Below are positions 17,492 through 24,994 of a stretch of DNA of 52,495 bases, one piece after another. The notes beneath the pieces are model-generated. The model saw only the letters and a program-made list of their open reading frames with translations, did no database searches and was not told where the DNA came from. The DNA comes from Halorhodospira halophila (GTDB lineage Bacteria > Pseudomonadota > Gammaproteobacteria > Nitrococcales > Halorhodospiraceae): the NCBI RefSeq assembly GCF_016653405.1, contig NZ_NHSN01000003.1, forward strand, positions 1 to 52,495, given 5' to 3'. The position numbers and the translations under genes are program-made. Position 1 is the stretch's first letter. Every line of letters begins with the position of its first letter.

Positions 17492-17530
17492 AAAAAGGGC
17501 CGGCCCCGCGCAGCGGGACCGGCCCTTTTT
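17492..17530. terminator. Bidirectional rho-independent terminator
   Basis: There is a long GC-rich stem (GGGCCGGCCCCGC pairing with GCGGGACCGGCCC, one imperfect pair) with a 4-base loop, flanked by AAAAA on the left and TTTTT on the right. It can therefore terminate both the rightward chemoreceptor transcript and the leftward slyD transcript, which converge here. Confidence 0.92.
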
Positions 17531-17559
17531 ACGTACCGGCCTTGTCCGGTCCGGTGCGG

Positions 17560-18033
17560 TTACGCGGCGTCGTTATGCGGATGCCCGTGCTCCAGCTCCT
17601 GATCGGTGGCATCCCGAACATCGACGATCTTGACGTCGAAGTTCAGGGTCTCACCGGCCAGCGGGTGGTTCGCATCCACGGTGACTTCCTGCTCACCGAC
17701 CTCGGCCACGGTAATCGGGATGGGGCTGCCGTCCGGCCCCTGAGCCTGGAAACGCTCGCCGACGTTGATCTCGGCCCCCTCGGGGAACGCCTCCTTCGGG
17801 ACACTCTGCATCAGTCGCTCGTCACGCTCGCCGTAGGCCTCGGCCGGCTCCAGGGTGACGTTCAGCTCGTCGCCCGGCGCCTTGCCATCCAGTGCCTTCT
17901 CCAGCCCGGGAATGATGTTCTGACTCCCGTGGAGGTAGGCGAAATGGCCACCCTGGGACTGGTCGATCACCTCGCCCTGACTCCCGGTCAGGGTGAAATC
18001 GAAAGTGACGACCTTTTCACTAGCTACCTGCAT
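17560..18033 (-). CDS. slyD: SlyD-like FKBP-type peptidyl-prolyl isomerase
   Basis: This 157-residue protein shows the SlyD arrangement. An FKBP half comes first ('VVTFDFTLTGSQGEVIDQS', 'FAYLHGSQNIIPGLEKALDGKAPGD'), then an insert-in-flap chaperone domain ('AEAYGERDERLMQSVPKEAFPEG'), then the closing strand 'VDANHPLAGETLNFDVKIVDVR'. The C-terminal tail is short ('HGHPHND') compared with the long metal-binding tail of E. coli SlyD, so metallochaperone activity is probably limited. It catalyses proline isomerisation in the cytoplasm. It is last in a leftward group, 19 bases after the secreted protein gene, with a weak ribosome site. Confidence 0.93.
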   Translation of the reverse strand: MQVASEKVVTFDFTLTGSQGEVIDQSQGGHFAYLHGSQNIIPGLEKALDGKAPGDELNVTLEPAEAYGERDERLMQSVPKEAFPEGAEINVGERFQAQGPDGSPIPITVAEVGEQEVTVDANHPLAGETLNFDVKIVDVRDATDQELEHGHPHNDAA

Positions 18034-18052
18034 CGTTAAGTACTCTCGCGCG

Positions 18053-19432
18053 TCATCGTGTCTCAGTCATGCTACCAGAGAGCCCCCGCCCATGCCCAAG
18101 GATGACGTCGTACACGGCGCGGGTCCGCTCTTCGGCCTGCGCATCCGCTTCTTCCCAGTCCCCGGGCCCAGGAAAGCTCTCCCCGGCAGCGTAGCCGTTC
18201 CCCAGACCCATGACCAGAGCCGCACGCGTTTCCACGGATGCGTCACGATCACGCACCTCGCCACTGGTGTAATCGAGGCTGGCGACGACGCGACCGTCAA
18301 TCAGCTGATGGACCAGCGCGCCCTCAATGAGCCGGTCAATGGCCGCACCGATCTCCTCGCTCAACCCGGGGCGCCGGCGCTCGAGGAAGCGGCTGGTGCC
18401 CTCGTTCTCGCGCAGTAGCGCGAACCCCCCGGTAAGATGGTGCACCCAGCGCCACTGCGCCTGGACGTCGACACGGTCGCTGTCCGCCAGCGCGTGACCA
18501 TCCTCGAAGCGCACCCGCGCCGGCAGCCCCCAGGGCTCGGCCACCCCGTCCTCGCCCAGCACGGCCTCAACCAGGCGCGCGGCGCGTTCGAACAAGCGCT
18601 CGGCCTGCCGCTGATCCTCTTCATCCCCGAAGACGTACAGTAGCTCGTAGAGTCCTTTATGGCCCCGGATCAACGACCCCAGGGCATCGAGCTCCCAAAC
18701 CGGCCCGTCGCCCAGATCGTAGGTACCCGCTCCGGTATCCCAGGCCTCGTCGAGGACCTGCGCGGCGTCACGGGCCACCATCAGCGCCTCGGGAACCTCA
18801 TGCCCGAACCACTCCCGCATCTGCTCGGCGCTGAGCAGCCCCATGTCGTCCGCTCCGCCGGGCTTCTTCCAGCGCACCCAGGCGTAGGCCACCCCGTGGA
18901 AGGCGTCCAGACCGTAGGCCATGCTCTGCGGGGTCCATGTCCCTTGCCCGGCATCGGTGTGGAACCGCCCGCCCTCCTGGAGCGACTCCATAACGAAGCG
19001 TCCGTTATCGACCAGGAGCGCTGACGGAGCGTGGGTGATCGGGTCGAACAGTCCGTGCTCTTCGAAACGACCGGCGCTGTGGTGCATGTGGTAAAGGTAA
19101 GTGGCATCAGCGTAATGCCGCGGCTCGGCGCCCCGCAGCCCTTCTTCCGCACCTTCACGATAGGAGGCGTCCAGCGCCTCGAGCAGGGCCAGCCAGCGTT
19201 CGCCAACGGCGCCCATGAGGCTGCCGCTGAGCGTATCGTCATACGCCGGGTGGCCCATCTCGCTGTCGCGCATGGTGCGCCCCTTGACGGTGAGCGCGTT
19301 CATGACCGCCAGGTGCTCCGCCAGCGTCTCCGGAGAATCGACCGCCTGTTCGCCGGCTCCGGCCGTGGTGACGGCCGAGAGCGTCAGGGCAGCCGCAACG
19401 AATAGATTTCTGGGGGCTGTTCGCATGGTCAC
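18053..19432 (-). CDS. Secreted protein of unknown function
   Basis: This protein of up to 459 residues has a clear Sec signal peptide ('RNLFVAAALTLSAVTTAGAG', probable cleavage near residue 26). The mature part is acidic, helical and rich in Trp and Tyr, with phrases such as 'YGLDAFHGVAYAWVRW' and 'WRWVHHLTGGFALLREN'. Helical-repeat spacing recalls an (alpha/alpha)6 toroid of the sort found in glycoside hydrolases and lyases, but I recognise no catalytic motif. I assign no function. The start is either GTG 19432, overlapping the upstream stop (GTGA), or ATG 19426. It lies between a DUF6164 gene and slyD in the same orientation. Confidence 0.8.
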   Translation of the reverse strand: MTMRTAPRNLFVAAALTLSAVTTAGAGEQAVDSPETLAEHLAVMNALTVKGRTMRDSEMGHPAYDDTLSGSLMGAVGERWLALLEALDASYREGAEEGLRGAEPRHYADATYLYHMHHSAGRFEEHGLFDPITHAPSALLVDNGRFVMESLQEGGRFHTDAGQGTWTPQSMAYGLDAFHGVAYAWVRWKKPGGADDMGLLSAEQMREWFGHEVPEALMVARDAAQVLDEAWDTGAGTYDLGDGPVWELDALGSLIRGHKGLYELLYVFGDEEDQRQAERLFERAARLVEAVLGEDGVAEPWGLPARVRFEDGHALADSDRVDVQAQWRWVHHLTGGFALLRENEGTSRFLERRRPGLSEEIGAAIDRLIEGALVHQLIDGRVVASLDYTSGEVRDRDASVETRAALVMGLGNGYAAGESFPGPGDWEEADAQAEERTRAVYDVILGHGRGLSGSMTETR

Positions 19433-19800
19433 CCACTCAACGCCAGATGTAGGAAGGGGATCGTCATGAAGGCGAGGATCACCGCCATGAGCAGGAAATA
19501 GATCAGAAAGCGCAGCGGCTCGCGCAGGATGCGCTGTGTAACGGTCTCCAGCTCCCCTCGCCGGCGCATCGCCTCGTGCTCGCCACGCACCCGCTCGAAA
19601 CGGCGCCGCTGGTACTCGTCGAGCAGACGCTTGGCCTGCGGGTACTGCTCGGCATCGCGCAGCCAGATGCCTCCCTGGGTGATGCCCCAGCGGTTGGGCG
19701 GGGTCTCGTAGTAGTCCAGATGGTACTGCTCGAGCAGACCGCGCACCTCATCGGCCTCATCCTCGGGCACACCACGCAGGTTGAGCAGCAACTTTGCCAT
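19429..19800 (-). CDS. DUF6164 family membrane protein
   Basis: This 123-residue protein opens 'MAKLLLNLRGVPEDEADEVRGLLEQ' and continues 'DYYETPPNRWGITQGGIWLRD', the recognisable start of DUF6164 proteins. A single C-terminal membrane helix ('RFLIYFLLMAVILAFMTIPFLHLAL') places the soluble part in the cytoplasm. The N-terminal part looks like a small ferredoxin-like sensor or binding fold, but the function is unknown. It overlaps the secreted protein gene by 4 bases, suggesting co-translation. It is common in gammaproteobacteria. Confidence 0.85.
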   Translation of the reverse strand: MAKLLLNLRGVPEDEADEVRGLLEQYHLDYYETPPNRWGITQGGIWLRDAEQYPQAKRLLDEYQRRRFERVRGEHEAMRRRGELETVTQRILREPLRFLIYFLLMAVILAFMTIPFLHLALSG

Positions 19801-19848
19801 GGCCCCTGATTCTCCGTCAGCCGGTAGCGCCGGGCAAGCGGCCGGGGG

Positions 19849-20523
19849 TCAGGCCGGCGGCAGAACACGCCGGATGTCGCATAGCGATGCCACGGTTGCA
19901 TTCGGTTCCGGGCCCCAGGGATCGAAAACCGCCCCAGGCAGACGCCGCACCCAGATCGCGTTCCAGCCACTGGCACGGGCTCCGATGACGTCGAACGGAT
20001 TGCCCGAGACCAGCCAGGTCTCTTCGGCCCGGCTGCCCGCCTCGGCGAGGAACGCGTCGTAGGCCCGGGGGCTGGGCTTGAACGCCTCCACGACCTCGAC
20101 GCTGACGATATCTTCGATGTAGGTGCGCAGGGCGTTGTCCCCGAGCAGTTTGCTGACCGTCTCACGGCTCCCGTTGGAAAAGGCGTAGCCGGTGTAGCCG
20201 GCCTCGTGGAGTTCGCGCAGAGCCAGCTCGGCCTCCTGGTAGGCCGGCAAGCGCTGATAGCTGCCGAGCAGGACATCACGCTCACCGCTACTCAGGCTCA
20301 GACCGAACGAGCGTGCCGTATGGTCCAGGGCGTCCGCGATGCACACCGAGAAATCCGCATACTGGCCCATGACCGTGCGCCGATAGGCGTACTCCAACTG
20401 ACGCTCCCGCCAGCCGCGTGCGAAGGCCAGCGCCCGATCCCCGAGATGCGGGCGCAGCGCCTCGGTCACGCCGTGGGTATCGATCAGGGTGCCGTAGACA
20501 TCGAAGGCCAGCGTCGTTGCCAT
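19849..20523 (-). CDS. Haloacid dehalogenase, type II (HAD superfamily)
   Basis: This 224-residue protein has all motifs of L-2-haloacid dehalogenases: nucleophile D8 in 'FDVYGTL', 'SNGSRETV', lysine in 'VEAFKPSPRAY', and 'SGNPFDVIGA', where the SxNxFD pattern is specific to type II haloacid dehalogenases. It should hydrolyse carbon-halogen bonds of short 2-haloacids; the real substrate is unknown. ATG 20523 starts directly at the motif-bearing N-terminus. It may lead the leftward group with DUF6164, the secreted protein and slyD (48-base gap to the next gene). Confidence 0.92.
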   Translation of the reverse strand: MATTLAFDVYGTLIDTHGVTEALRPHLGDRALAFARGWRERQLEYAYRRTVMGQYADFSVCIADALDHTARSFGLSLSSGERDVLLGSYQRLPAYQEAELALRELHEAGYTGYAFSNGSRETVSKLLGDNALRTYIEDIVSVEVVEAFKPSPRAYDAFLAEAGSRAEETWLVSGNPFDVIGARASGWNAIWVRRLPGAVFDPWGPEPNATVASLCDIRRVLPPA

Positions 20524-20665
20524 TTTTCTGCCTGGATCCTCTCCCGGTGCACCGGCTCCGGCGGAGCCGCGGTGGTCGTCCGCAGCACCTTAGCACTCCT
20601 GGCCGGCGCTTTGCGCGCATGCCGGGGTGGCCTCGGCGGCCACCCGACCGTACAATTGCGCGGCT

Positions 20666-21475
20666 ATGGAATGGATCGACATCGGCGCCAACCTGACGCA
20701 CCACACCTTTCGCAAGGATCTCCACCAGGTCCTCGAGCGGGCCGACGCCGCTGGAGTCAGCCAGCTCTTTGTGACCGGCACCGACGAGGGCGAGTCGATC
20801 AAGGCCCAGGCCCTCGCGGCGGATCATCCGGGGCGACTTTTCGCTACGGCTGGTTTCCACCCGCACATGGCGAAGACCTTCTCCAGCGACTCCGAATCGG
20901 TCCTGCGCGAGCTGGCCGCGCGGCCGGAGGTGGTCGCCATCGGCGAGACCGGTCTCGATTTCTACCGTAACCACTCCCCGCCGGAGGTTCAGCAGCGCGT
21001 CTTCGAGCGCCACCTGGAACTGGCCGCGGAGCTGCAGCTGCCGGTATTCCTGCACCAGCGTGATGCCCATCAGCGCTTCAGCGAGATCATCCGGGCCTAC
21101 CGCGACCACCTGGTCGACGGCGTAGCCCACTGCTTCACCGAGGGCCCCGAGGTGGCGCAGGCGTATCTGGATCTGGACCTGCACATCGGCGTCACCGGCT
21201 GGATCTGCGATGAACGCCGCGGCCAGGCGGTGCGCGATGCGGTTCGCGTCATCCCCCCGGAGCGGCTGATGGTCGAGACGGACTGCCCTTACCTGCTGCC
21301 CCGCGACGTCAACCCCGAGCAAGTGGGCCTGCCGGTCAAGAACCGGCGCAACGAGCCCTGCCTCATGCCGCACATCGGACGCGCGGTGGCCCACCATGCA
21401 GGCCGTGACGTCGCCGAACTGGCGGAGACCTCGAGCCAGGTGGCGCGCCGCTTCTTCCGGGTCGCCGCCCCCTAG
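20666..21475 (+). CDS. tatD: TatD family metal-dependent DNase/hydrolase
   Basis: This 269-residue TIM-barrel hydrolase begins 'MEWIDIGANLTHHTF', close to E. coli TatD 'DIGVNLTSSQF'. It has 'IGETGLDFYRNHSPPEVQQRVFERHLELA', 'VAHCFTEGPE' and 'MVETDCPYLLPRD', which supply the metal-binding His, Glu and Asp residues. The family acts as a 3'-5' exonuclease in DNA and RNA repair. ATG 20666 is preferred to the longer upstream frame because homology begins here. It is divergent from the HAD gene. No tatABC genes are adjacent. Confidence 0.93.
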   Translation: MEWIDIGANLTHHTFRKDLHQVLERADAAGVSQLFVTGTDEGESIKAQALAADHPGRLFATAGFHPHMAKTFSSDSESVLRELAARPEVVAIGETGLDFYRNHSPPEVQQRVFERHLELAAELQLPVFLHQRDAHQRFSEIIRAYRDHLVDGVAHCFTEGPEVAQAYLDLDLHIGVTGWICDERRGQAVRDAVRVIPPERLMVETDCPYLLPRDVNPEQVGLPVKNRRNEPCLMPHIGRAVAHHAGRDVAELAETSSQVARRFFRVAAP

Positions 21476-21534
21476 CCCGGCCGTTTACATTCCGCCGGCG
21501 GGCAGCACCTTGGGCCACCCCTAGCTTGGGCCGC

Positions 21535-22188
21535 TCAGGGCATCGGACGCCGCACGGGGGCCTCCACCCGCTTGCGGCTACCGTCCCCGAAGTAGAAATC
21601 GAGGGTGATGGCTTCCCCCTCGGCAAGCGGGCGGCGCAGATCGACCAACAGCAGCCGCGGCCCTCCGGGGCGCAGTTCGACCTCTTCTTCCGGGGGCAAC
21701 AGCAGGCCGTCCAAGCGCTGAACCTGCCGCACGCCGCCGCGATGCTCCACCGTATGGAGCATGGCCTCCTCAGCCGCCGTGGTCAGCACTCGTACCAGCC
21801 GATGGGACTGCTCCGCGGTATTCCGCAACGCCGCCTCGCCCTGGACCACGCCCTCGCCGGCAGCGGCGGCCGAAACCCGGATCCGGTCGACATCGACCAC
21901 CTCCGCAGCCGCATCGGGTTGCGGCTCTTCGGGCACGGGCAACTCGGGGACCGGAAGCGGGGACCGTGCGGCCAGCTCGGGACCCGGCGGTTCGCGCTCG
22001 CGCAGGCGACGCTCGACCTCTTCGGGCCGCGTGCGCAACAGATCAATGGCCTCTCGATCAGGCCCCAATACCGGCAGCCGGACGCCATCCCGCGGTCCGG
22101 CTTCGTCCTGAGCCGGCGCTTTGCCCAGCGAGCCCACCACCAGCACAGCGCTGGCCACCCAGATCCAGTGTCGTTGCGTCATGCCCAT
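21535..22188 (-). CDS. PCuAC-domain-like periplasmic protein lacking most copper ligands
   Basis: This 217-residue protein has a Sec signal (about residues 1-27), a proline-rich linker to about residue 95, and a C-terminal domain with the PCu(A)C outline: 'GEAALRNTAEQSHRLVRVLT', 'AMLHTVEHRGGVRQVQRLDGLLL', 'ELRPGGPRLLLVDLRRPLAEG'. Normal copper chaperones use an HxxxM...HxM ligand set, with 'PGGxHxML' near the end. Here the sequence is 'PGGPRLLLV', and the central Met is Val, so only the first His remains. It may bind another ligand or play a structural role. ATG 22188 has GGAGG 9 bases upstream; TTG 22194 is also possible. Confidence 0.75.
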   Translation of the reverse strand: MGMTQRHWIWVASAVLVVGSLGKAPAQDEAGPRDGVRLPVLGPDREAIDLLRTRPEEVERRLREREPPGPELAARSPLPVPELPVPEEPQPDAAAEVVDVDRIRVSAAAAGEGVVQGEAALRNTAEQSHRLVRVLTTAAEEAMLHTVEHRGGVRQVQRLDGLLLPPEEEVELRPGGPRLLLVDLRRPLAEGEAITLDFYFGDGSRKRVEAPVRRPMP

Positions 22189-22298
22189 ATCCAACCGCCT
22201 CCCTCGCTACGCAGGCTATCGGCCCGCGCCCCACGCCCTTGAACAGCCAGCCGGCCCCGCACCCCCAACGGTGCATCCGGCACCCGGGCGCGCAGGCG

Positions 22299-22991
22299 TC
22301 ACGGGCCTGGCCGCAGCACCCGCAGCCAGGTCCAGAAATTGAGCAGTGACGCCAGCGACTGCGCCACGTAGGTCAGCGCAGCGGCACTGAGGATCCGGCG
22401 CGCGTGGGGTGGATCGACGTCCGGATAGAGATAGCCACTGCGATGCAACAACGGCAGGGCACGGCGGAAGCTGGCATCGACTTCGGTGGGCAGGGTGACC
22501 AGGTGCACCACGACCCCCGATCCCAGGCTGAGCAGGCCACCGACCGCGAACAGCAGGGCCACCCCGGGCACCCGCAGCACACCGGCAACCACCGGGGCAG
22601 CAAGCAGCAGGATCGCACCGAGCTGCTGTGCCCGGCCGGTGGCACGGACCAGCCGCTGGCGCCAGACGAAGGGCGCGTAGCCGGAAGCGTGCTGGAGTGC
22701 ATGCCCAACCTCATGGGCAGCAACCGTGAGCGCCGCCAGCGAGCGGCGGTCGTAGTGCTCCGGCGAGAGCCGCACCGCGGCGGCGGCGGGATCGTAGTGG
22801 TCACCCTGCTGGGTGCGCTCGACCCGGACGCGACTCAGACCACAGCCGTCGAGCAGCTCGCGGGCCAGCCCACCCCCGCTGACTGCGTAACGATCGGCAG
22901 GCTCGGCGTACCGCCGCATGACGCGCTGAACCCACAGGCCGGGGCCGTAGAGCGCGCCAAGCAGCAGGAGCATTACAAGGACCCAGATCAT
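22299..22991 (-). CDS. YugP-type zinc-dependent membrane metalloprotease
   Basis: This 230-residue protein has an N-terminal membrane helix, then 'DHYDPAAAAVRLSPEHY' and the zinc motif 'AAHEVGHALQH', followed by two membrane helices and 'LPTEVDASFRRALPLL', whose glutamate is the likely third zinc ligand. This is the Bacillus YugP / neutral zinc metallopeptidase family. C-terminal 'AAALTYVAQSLASLLNFWTWL' is also typical. Its substrate is unknown; a role in membrane protein quality control is inferred. ATG 22991 fits the conserved start 'MIWVLVMLLLLG'. Confidence 0.92.
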   Translation of the reverse strand: MIWVLVMLLLLGALYGPGLWVQRVMRRYAEPADRYAVSGGGLARELLDGCGLSRVRVERTQQGDHYDPAAAAVRLSPEHYDRRSLAALTVAAHEVGHALQHASGYAPFVWRQRLVRATGRAQQLGAILLLAAPVVAGVLRVPGVALLFAVGGLLSLGSGVVVHLVTLPTEVDASFRRALPLLHRSGYLYPDVDPPHARRILSAAALTYVAQSLASLLNFWTWLRVLRPGP

Positions 22992-23055
22992 CACCCCATT
23001 GTGCCGTGGTGACGGCCACGGCGCATGTACCGTCCTTGACACACATGATGAACGG

Positions 23056-23084
23056 TTCACATGTCAGGTAACTGGTAGTAAAAT
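23056..23084 (+). promoter_or_regulatory. Putative sigma-70 promoter of the 120-aa orphan gene
   Basis: TTCACA (23056-23061), a 17-base spacer and TAAAAT (23079-23084) lie in an unusually AT-rich patch. The expected start of transcription is near 23091, upstream of a palindrome and the gene at 23158. It is read from sequence only. Confidence 0.55.
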
Positions 23085-23126
23085 TTGTTGCAGGACAGCA
23101 TAAGCTTTCCTTTGCTTAGCCATACA

Positions 23127-23142
23127 GGGCGTGATCACGCCC
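23127..23142. promoter_or_regulatory. 16-bp perfect palindrome in the 5' leader of the orphan gene
   Basis: GGGCGTGATCACGCCC is a perfect palindrome lying between the putative promoter and the GGGAG ribosome site at about 23143-23147. As DNA it could be an operator. As RNA it has almost no loop, so a protein-binding site is more likely. A second short inverted repeat (TAAGC/GCTTA, 23101-23118) lies just upstream. Confidence 0.55.
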
Positions 23143-23157
23143 GGGAGTCATACGGCC

Positions 23158-23520
23158 ATGTTTACCGCACTGGTCAGCCCGCAATACGCGGAACGCAACG
23201 GCCAGGCCACCACCGTCGCGGGCGGATTCATCGCCCACGGCCTGGTCCCCCCACACCGTGACAACGGCGAGCAGACGGGCTGGTTCTACGCCCTGCTGCC
23301 CGGTCGCCCGGACTCGGCCGACCCTGAGCACGTCCGCCCGTTCCCGGCCGACCGGCTCGAAGCCATCCTGGACGCCGAACGGGAACGCTACCTGGAGATG
23401 GCGAACGCCGACGGCGACGCCGTCTGGGCCGATGCCGCCGCAGCGATCGGCGACATGATCGGCTGCCTGCACCGCGCCCGACTCCACGAGGACTCGCAGC
23501 GCACGGCGGTCAACGAGTGA
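23158..23520 (+). CDS. Hypothetical protein, 120 aa
   Basis: This small soluble protein starts 'MFTALVSPQYAERNGQATTVAGGFIAHGLV' and has an acidic middle with 'GWFYALLPGRP' and a C-terminal helix 'DAAAAIGDMIGCLHRARLHED'. No motif is recognised. ATG 23158 is preferred because GGGAG lies about 10 bases upstream; a GTG at 23131 inside the palindrome would add 9 residues. It is monocistronic, with its own promoter and palindrome, suggesting specific regulation. The length, codon use and clean ribosome site support a real gene. Confidence 0.65.
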   Translation: MFTALVSPQYAERNGQATTVAGGFIAHGLVPPHRDNGEQTGWFYALLPGRPDSADPEHVRPFPADRLEAILDAERERYLEMANADGDAVWADAAAAIGDMIGCLHRARLHEDSQRTAVNE

Positions 23521-23564
23521 CCGCAGGGCGCGCACCGTCACGGCCCTGGACGGGCCGCCGGTAG

Positions 23565-24404
23565 TCAGTCGCCGTCGTCGCCCTGATCGAGGAGTTCGGC
23601 CTCGGTGAGCACCGGCACGCCTGGCGGATGGTTGTGGGAACGGGATAGAAAGACGTCGCGGTACGAAGTGTAGAGGACGGCCCCGAACAGCGGCAGCAGC
23701 AGGATCCCCAGCCAGCCGGCGGTGAGCACCGCCACGCCCACCGCGCCGAGCAACAGCCCGAGCATGCCAGTTAAAGGCACGGGGTTGCCGGCGTAGGCGC
23801 GGACGCTCATCCACATGGCCATGCCGGGATGCGCTCCGTGCAGGGCCACCATGGGCAACAGAAACCACTGCCCGAAGGCCAGCAGCCCCGCCAGCGCACC
23901 CAGCAGCGCCAGGGCCCAGACGCCGCCCGCGACGAACACCGGACCAATGACATAGGCCTCCTGGGGCGGGGGCGCCGGTGCCCCCGAAGCCAAGCGCTCC
24001 TCGTAGAGCCCGAACCCGATCAGAACCGCCTCGAGGGAGTCGGCCAGCGGCCAGAACAACAATGGCCCCAGTGCGCCGTAGGCGGCGAACAGAGCCGCCC
24101 CCACCGTCAGCGCCACAGCGCCGTCGAGATTGCCCGGCAGGACATAGAGGGGGCGGGGATCCCGGTTGTAGTCGGCCACCAGGGCCAACCGCACGAACAG
24201 CACCAGGGCCAGGACGACCACCAGCAGTGTGACCATCCCGCGCAGGGGCGCCCAGGCCACCGAGTGGGCAATCAGCAGGGCTCCTGCGACACCGGCGGTG
24301 TAGGCAAGGAAGGCCAGCGGACGGCGCATGAGCAGCCCGAAGGCCTCCCGCAGCCAGCTCTGCCAGGCCTCGGGCTCAGTGGGACGCGGTCCAAGCGCAG
24401 ACAA
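23565..24404 (-). CDS. Polytopic membrane protein, BPSS1780-like
   Basis: This 279-residue protein has about six to seven hydrophobic helices, a cytoplasmic N-terminus and an acidic C-terminus. The pattern ('YTSYRDVF' near the end, a helix pair around 'GPLLFWPLADSLEAVLIG') recalls the BPSS1780 family of uncharacterised membrane proteins, but this is a weak recognition. The start appears to be TTG 24404, preceded by a G-rich GGGAGGGG site. It is downstream of, and in the same orientation as, the CBS gene (74-base gap). Function is unknown. Confidence 0.7.
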   Translation of the reverse strand: MSALGPRPTEPEAWQSWLREAFGLLMRRPLAFLAYTAGVAGALLIAHSVAWAPLRGMVTLLVVVLALVLFVRLALVADYNRDPRPLYVLPGNLDGAVALTVGAALFAAYGALGPLLFWPLADSLEAVLIGFGLYEERLASGAPAPPPQEAYVIGPVFVAGGVWALALLGALAGLLAFGQWFLLPMVALHGAHPGMAMWMSVRAYAGNPVPLTGMLGLLLGAVGVAVLTAGWLGILLLPLFGAVLYTSYRDVFLSRSHNHPPGVPVLTEAELLDQGDDGD

Positions 24405-24478
24405 GCACCCCCCTCCCCGTCACGACCCCGTCGCCCGGCGGCAGCCCCGCCGCAACCCTGCGGAAGCAGCGCGGCGGT

Positions 24479-24916
24479 TCAGCCCACACCCTCCGGCGAG
24501 CCGAACTTGTCGAGCAGCTCCTCAAGGATTTGGAGCATATCCACGGCGGAGACCATGCCCACCAGCCGCTGCTCCTTGTTGAGCACCGGCAGCGCACCGA
24601 AACGGTTCTCTCGCATGAGCTGGGCCGCCCGCTGAACCGGATCGTAGGTGTGGACAACGACCGGGTTGCGGGTCATGACGTTCTTGAGCGCCATGTTGTC
24701 GTCCAGGTAGTAGACATGGGCAAGATCCGGCGCCTCATCCACCCAGTCCGGCCGCCGCAGATCGCGGTCGGTCACGATGCCGAGCAGCCCCATATCCTCA
24801 TCCACTACGGGCAGATGGCGGATGTGGTTGTAGCGCATCTTGAAGAAGGCCTCCCGCACCCCCTCATCGGGATGCCCGGTGACCAGCTTGTCCGTCATAA
24901 TCTCGGGGAGCTTCAT
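24479..24916 (-). CDS. CBS-domain pair protein
   Basis: This 145-residue protein consists of two CBS motifs: 'VREAFFKMRYNHIRHLPVVDEDMGLLGIVTDRDLRR' and 'VQRAAQLMRENRFGALPVLNKEQRLVGMVSAVDML', each with the 'GIVTDRD/GMVSAVD' ending. Such stand-alone pairs usually bind adenine nucleotides and regulate partner enzymes or transporters. An excellent ribosome site (AGGAGGG) precedes ATG 24916. It lies between ilvD and a membrane protein, both read leftward; its partner is not evident. Confidence 0.92.
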   Translation of the reverse strand: MKLPEIMTDKLVTGHPDEGVREAFFKMRYNHIRHLPVVDEDMGLLGIVTDRDLRRPDWVDEAPDLAHVYYLDDNMALKNVMTRNPVVVHTYDPVQRAAQLMRENRFGALPVLNKEQRLVGMVSAVDMLQILEELLDKFGSPEGVG

Positions 24917-24994
24917 CGCTTCCCTCCTGGGTACGCGTGGCTGTAGCTGGTGCCGTCGCCGACGGCACCGCTGTGCTTCGGTGCCTCGTCCCGC

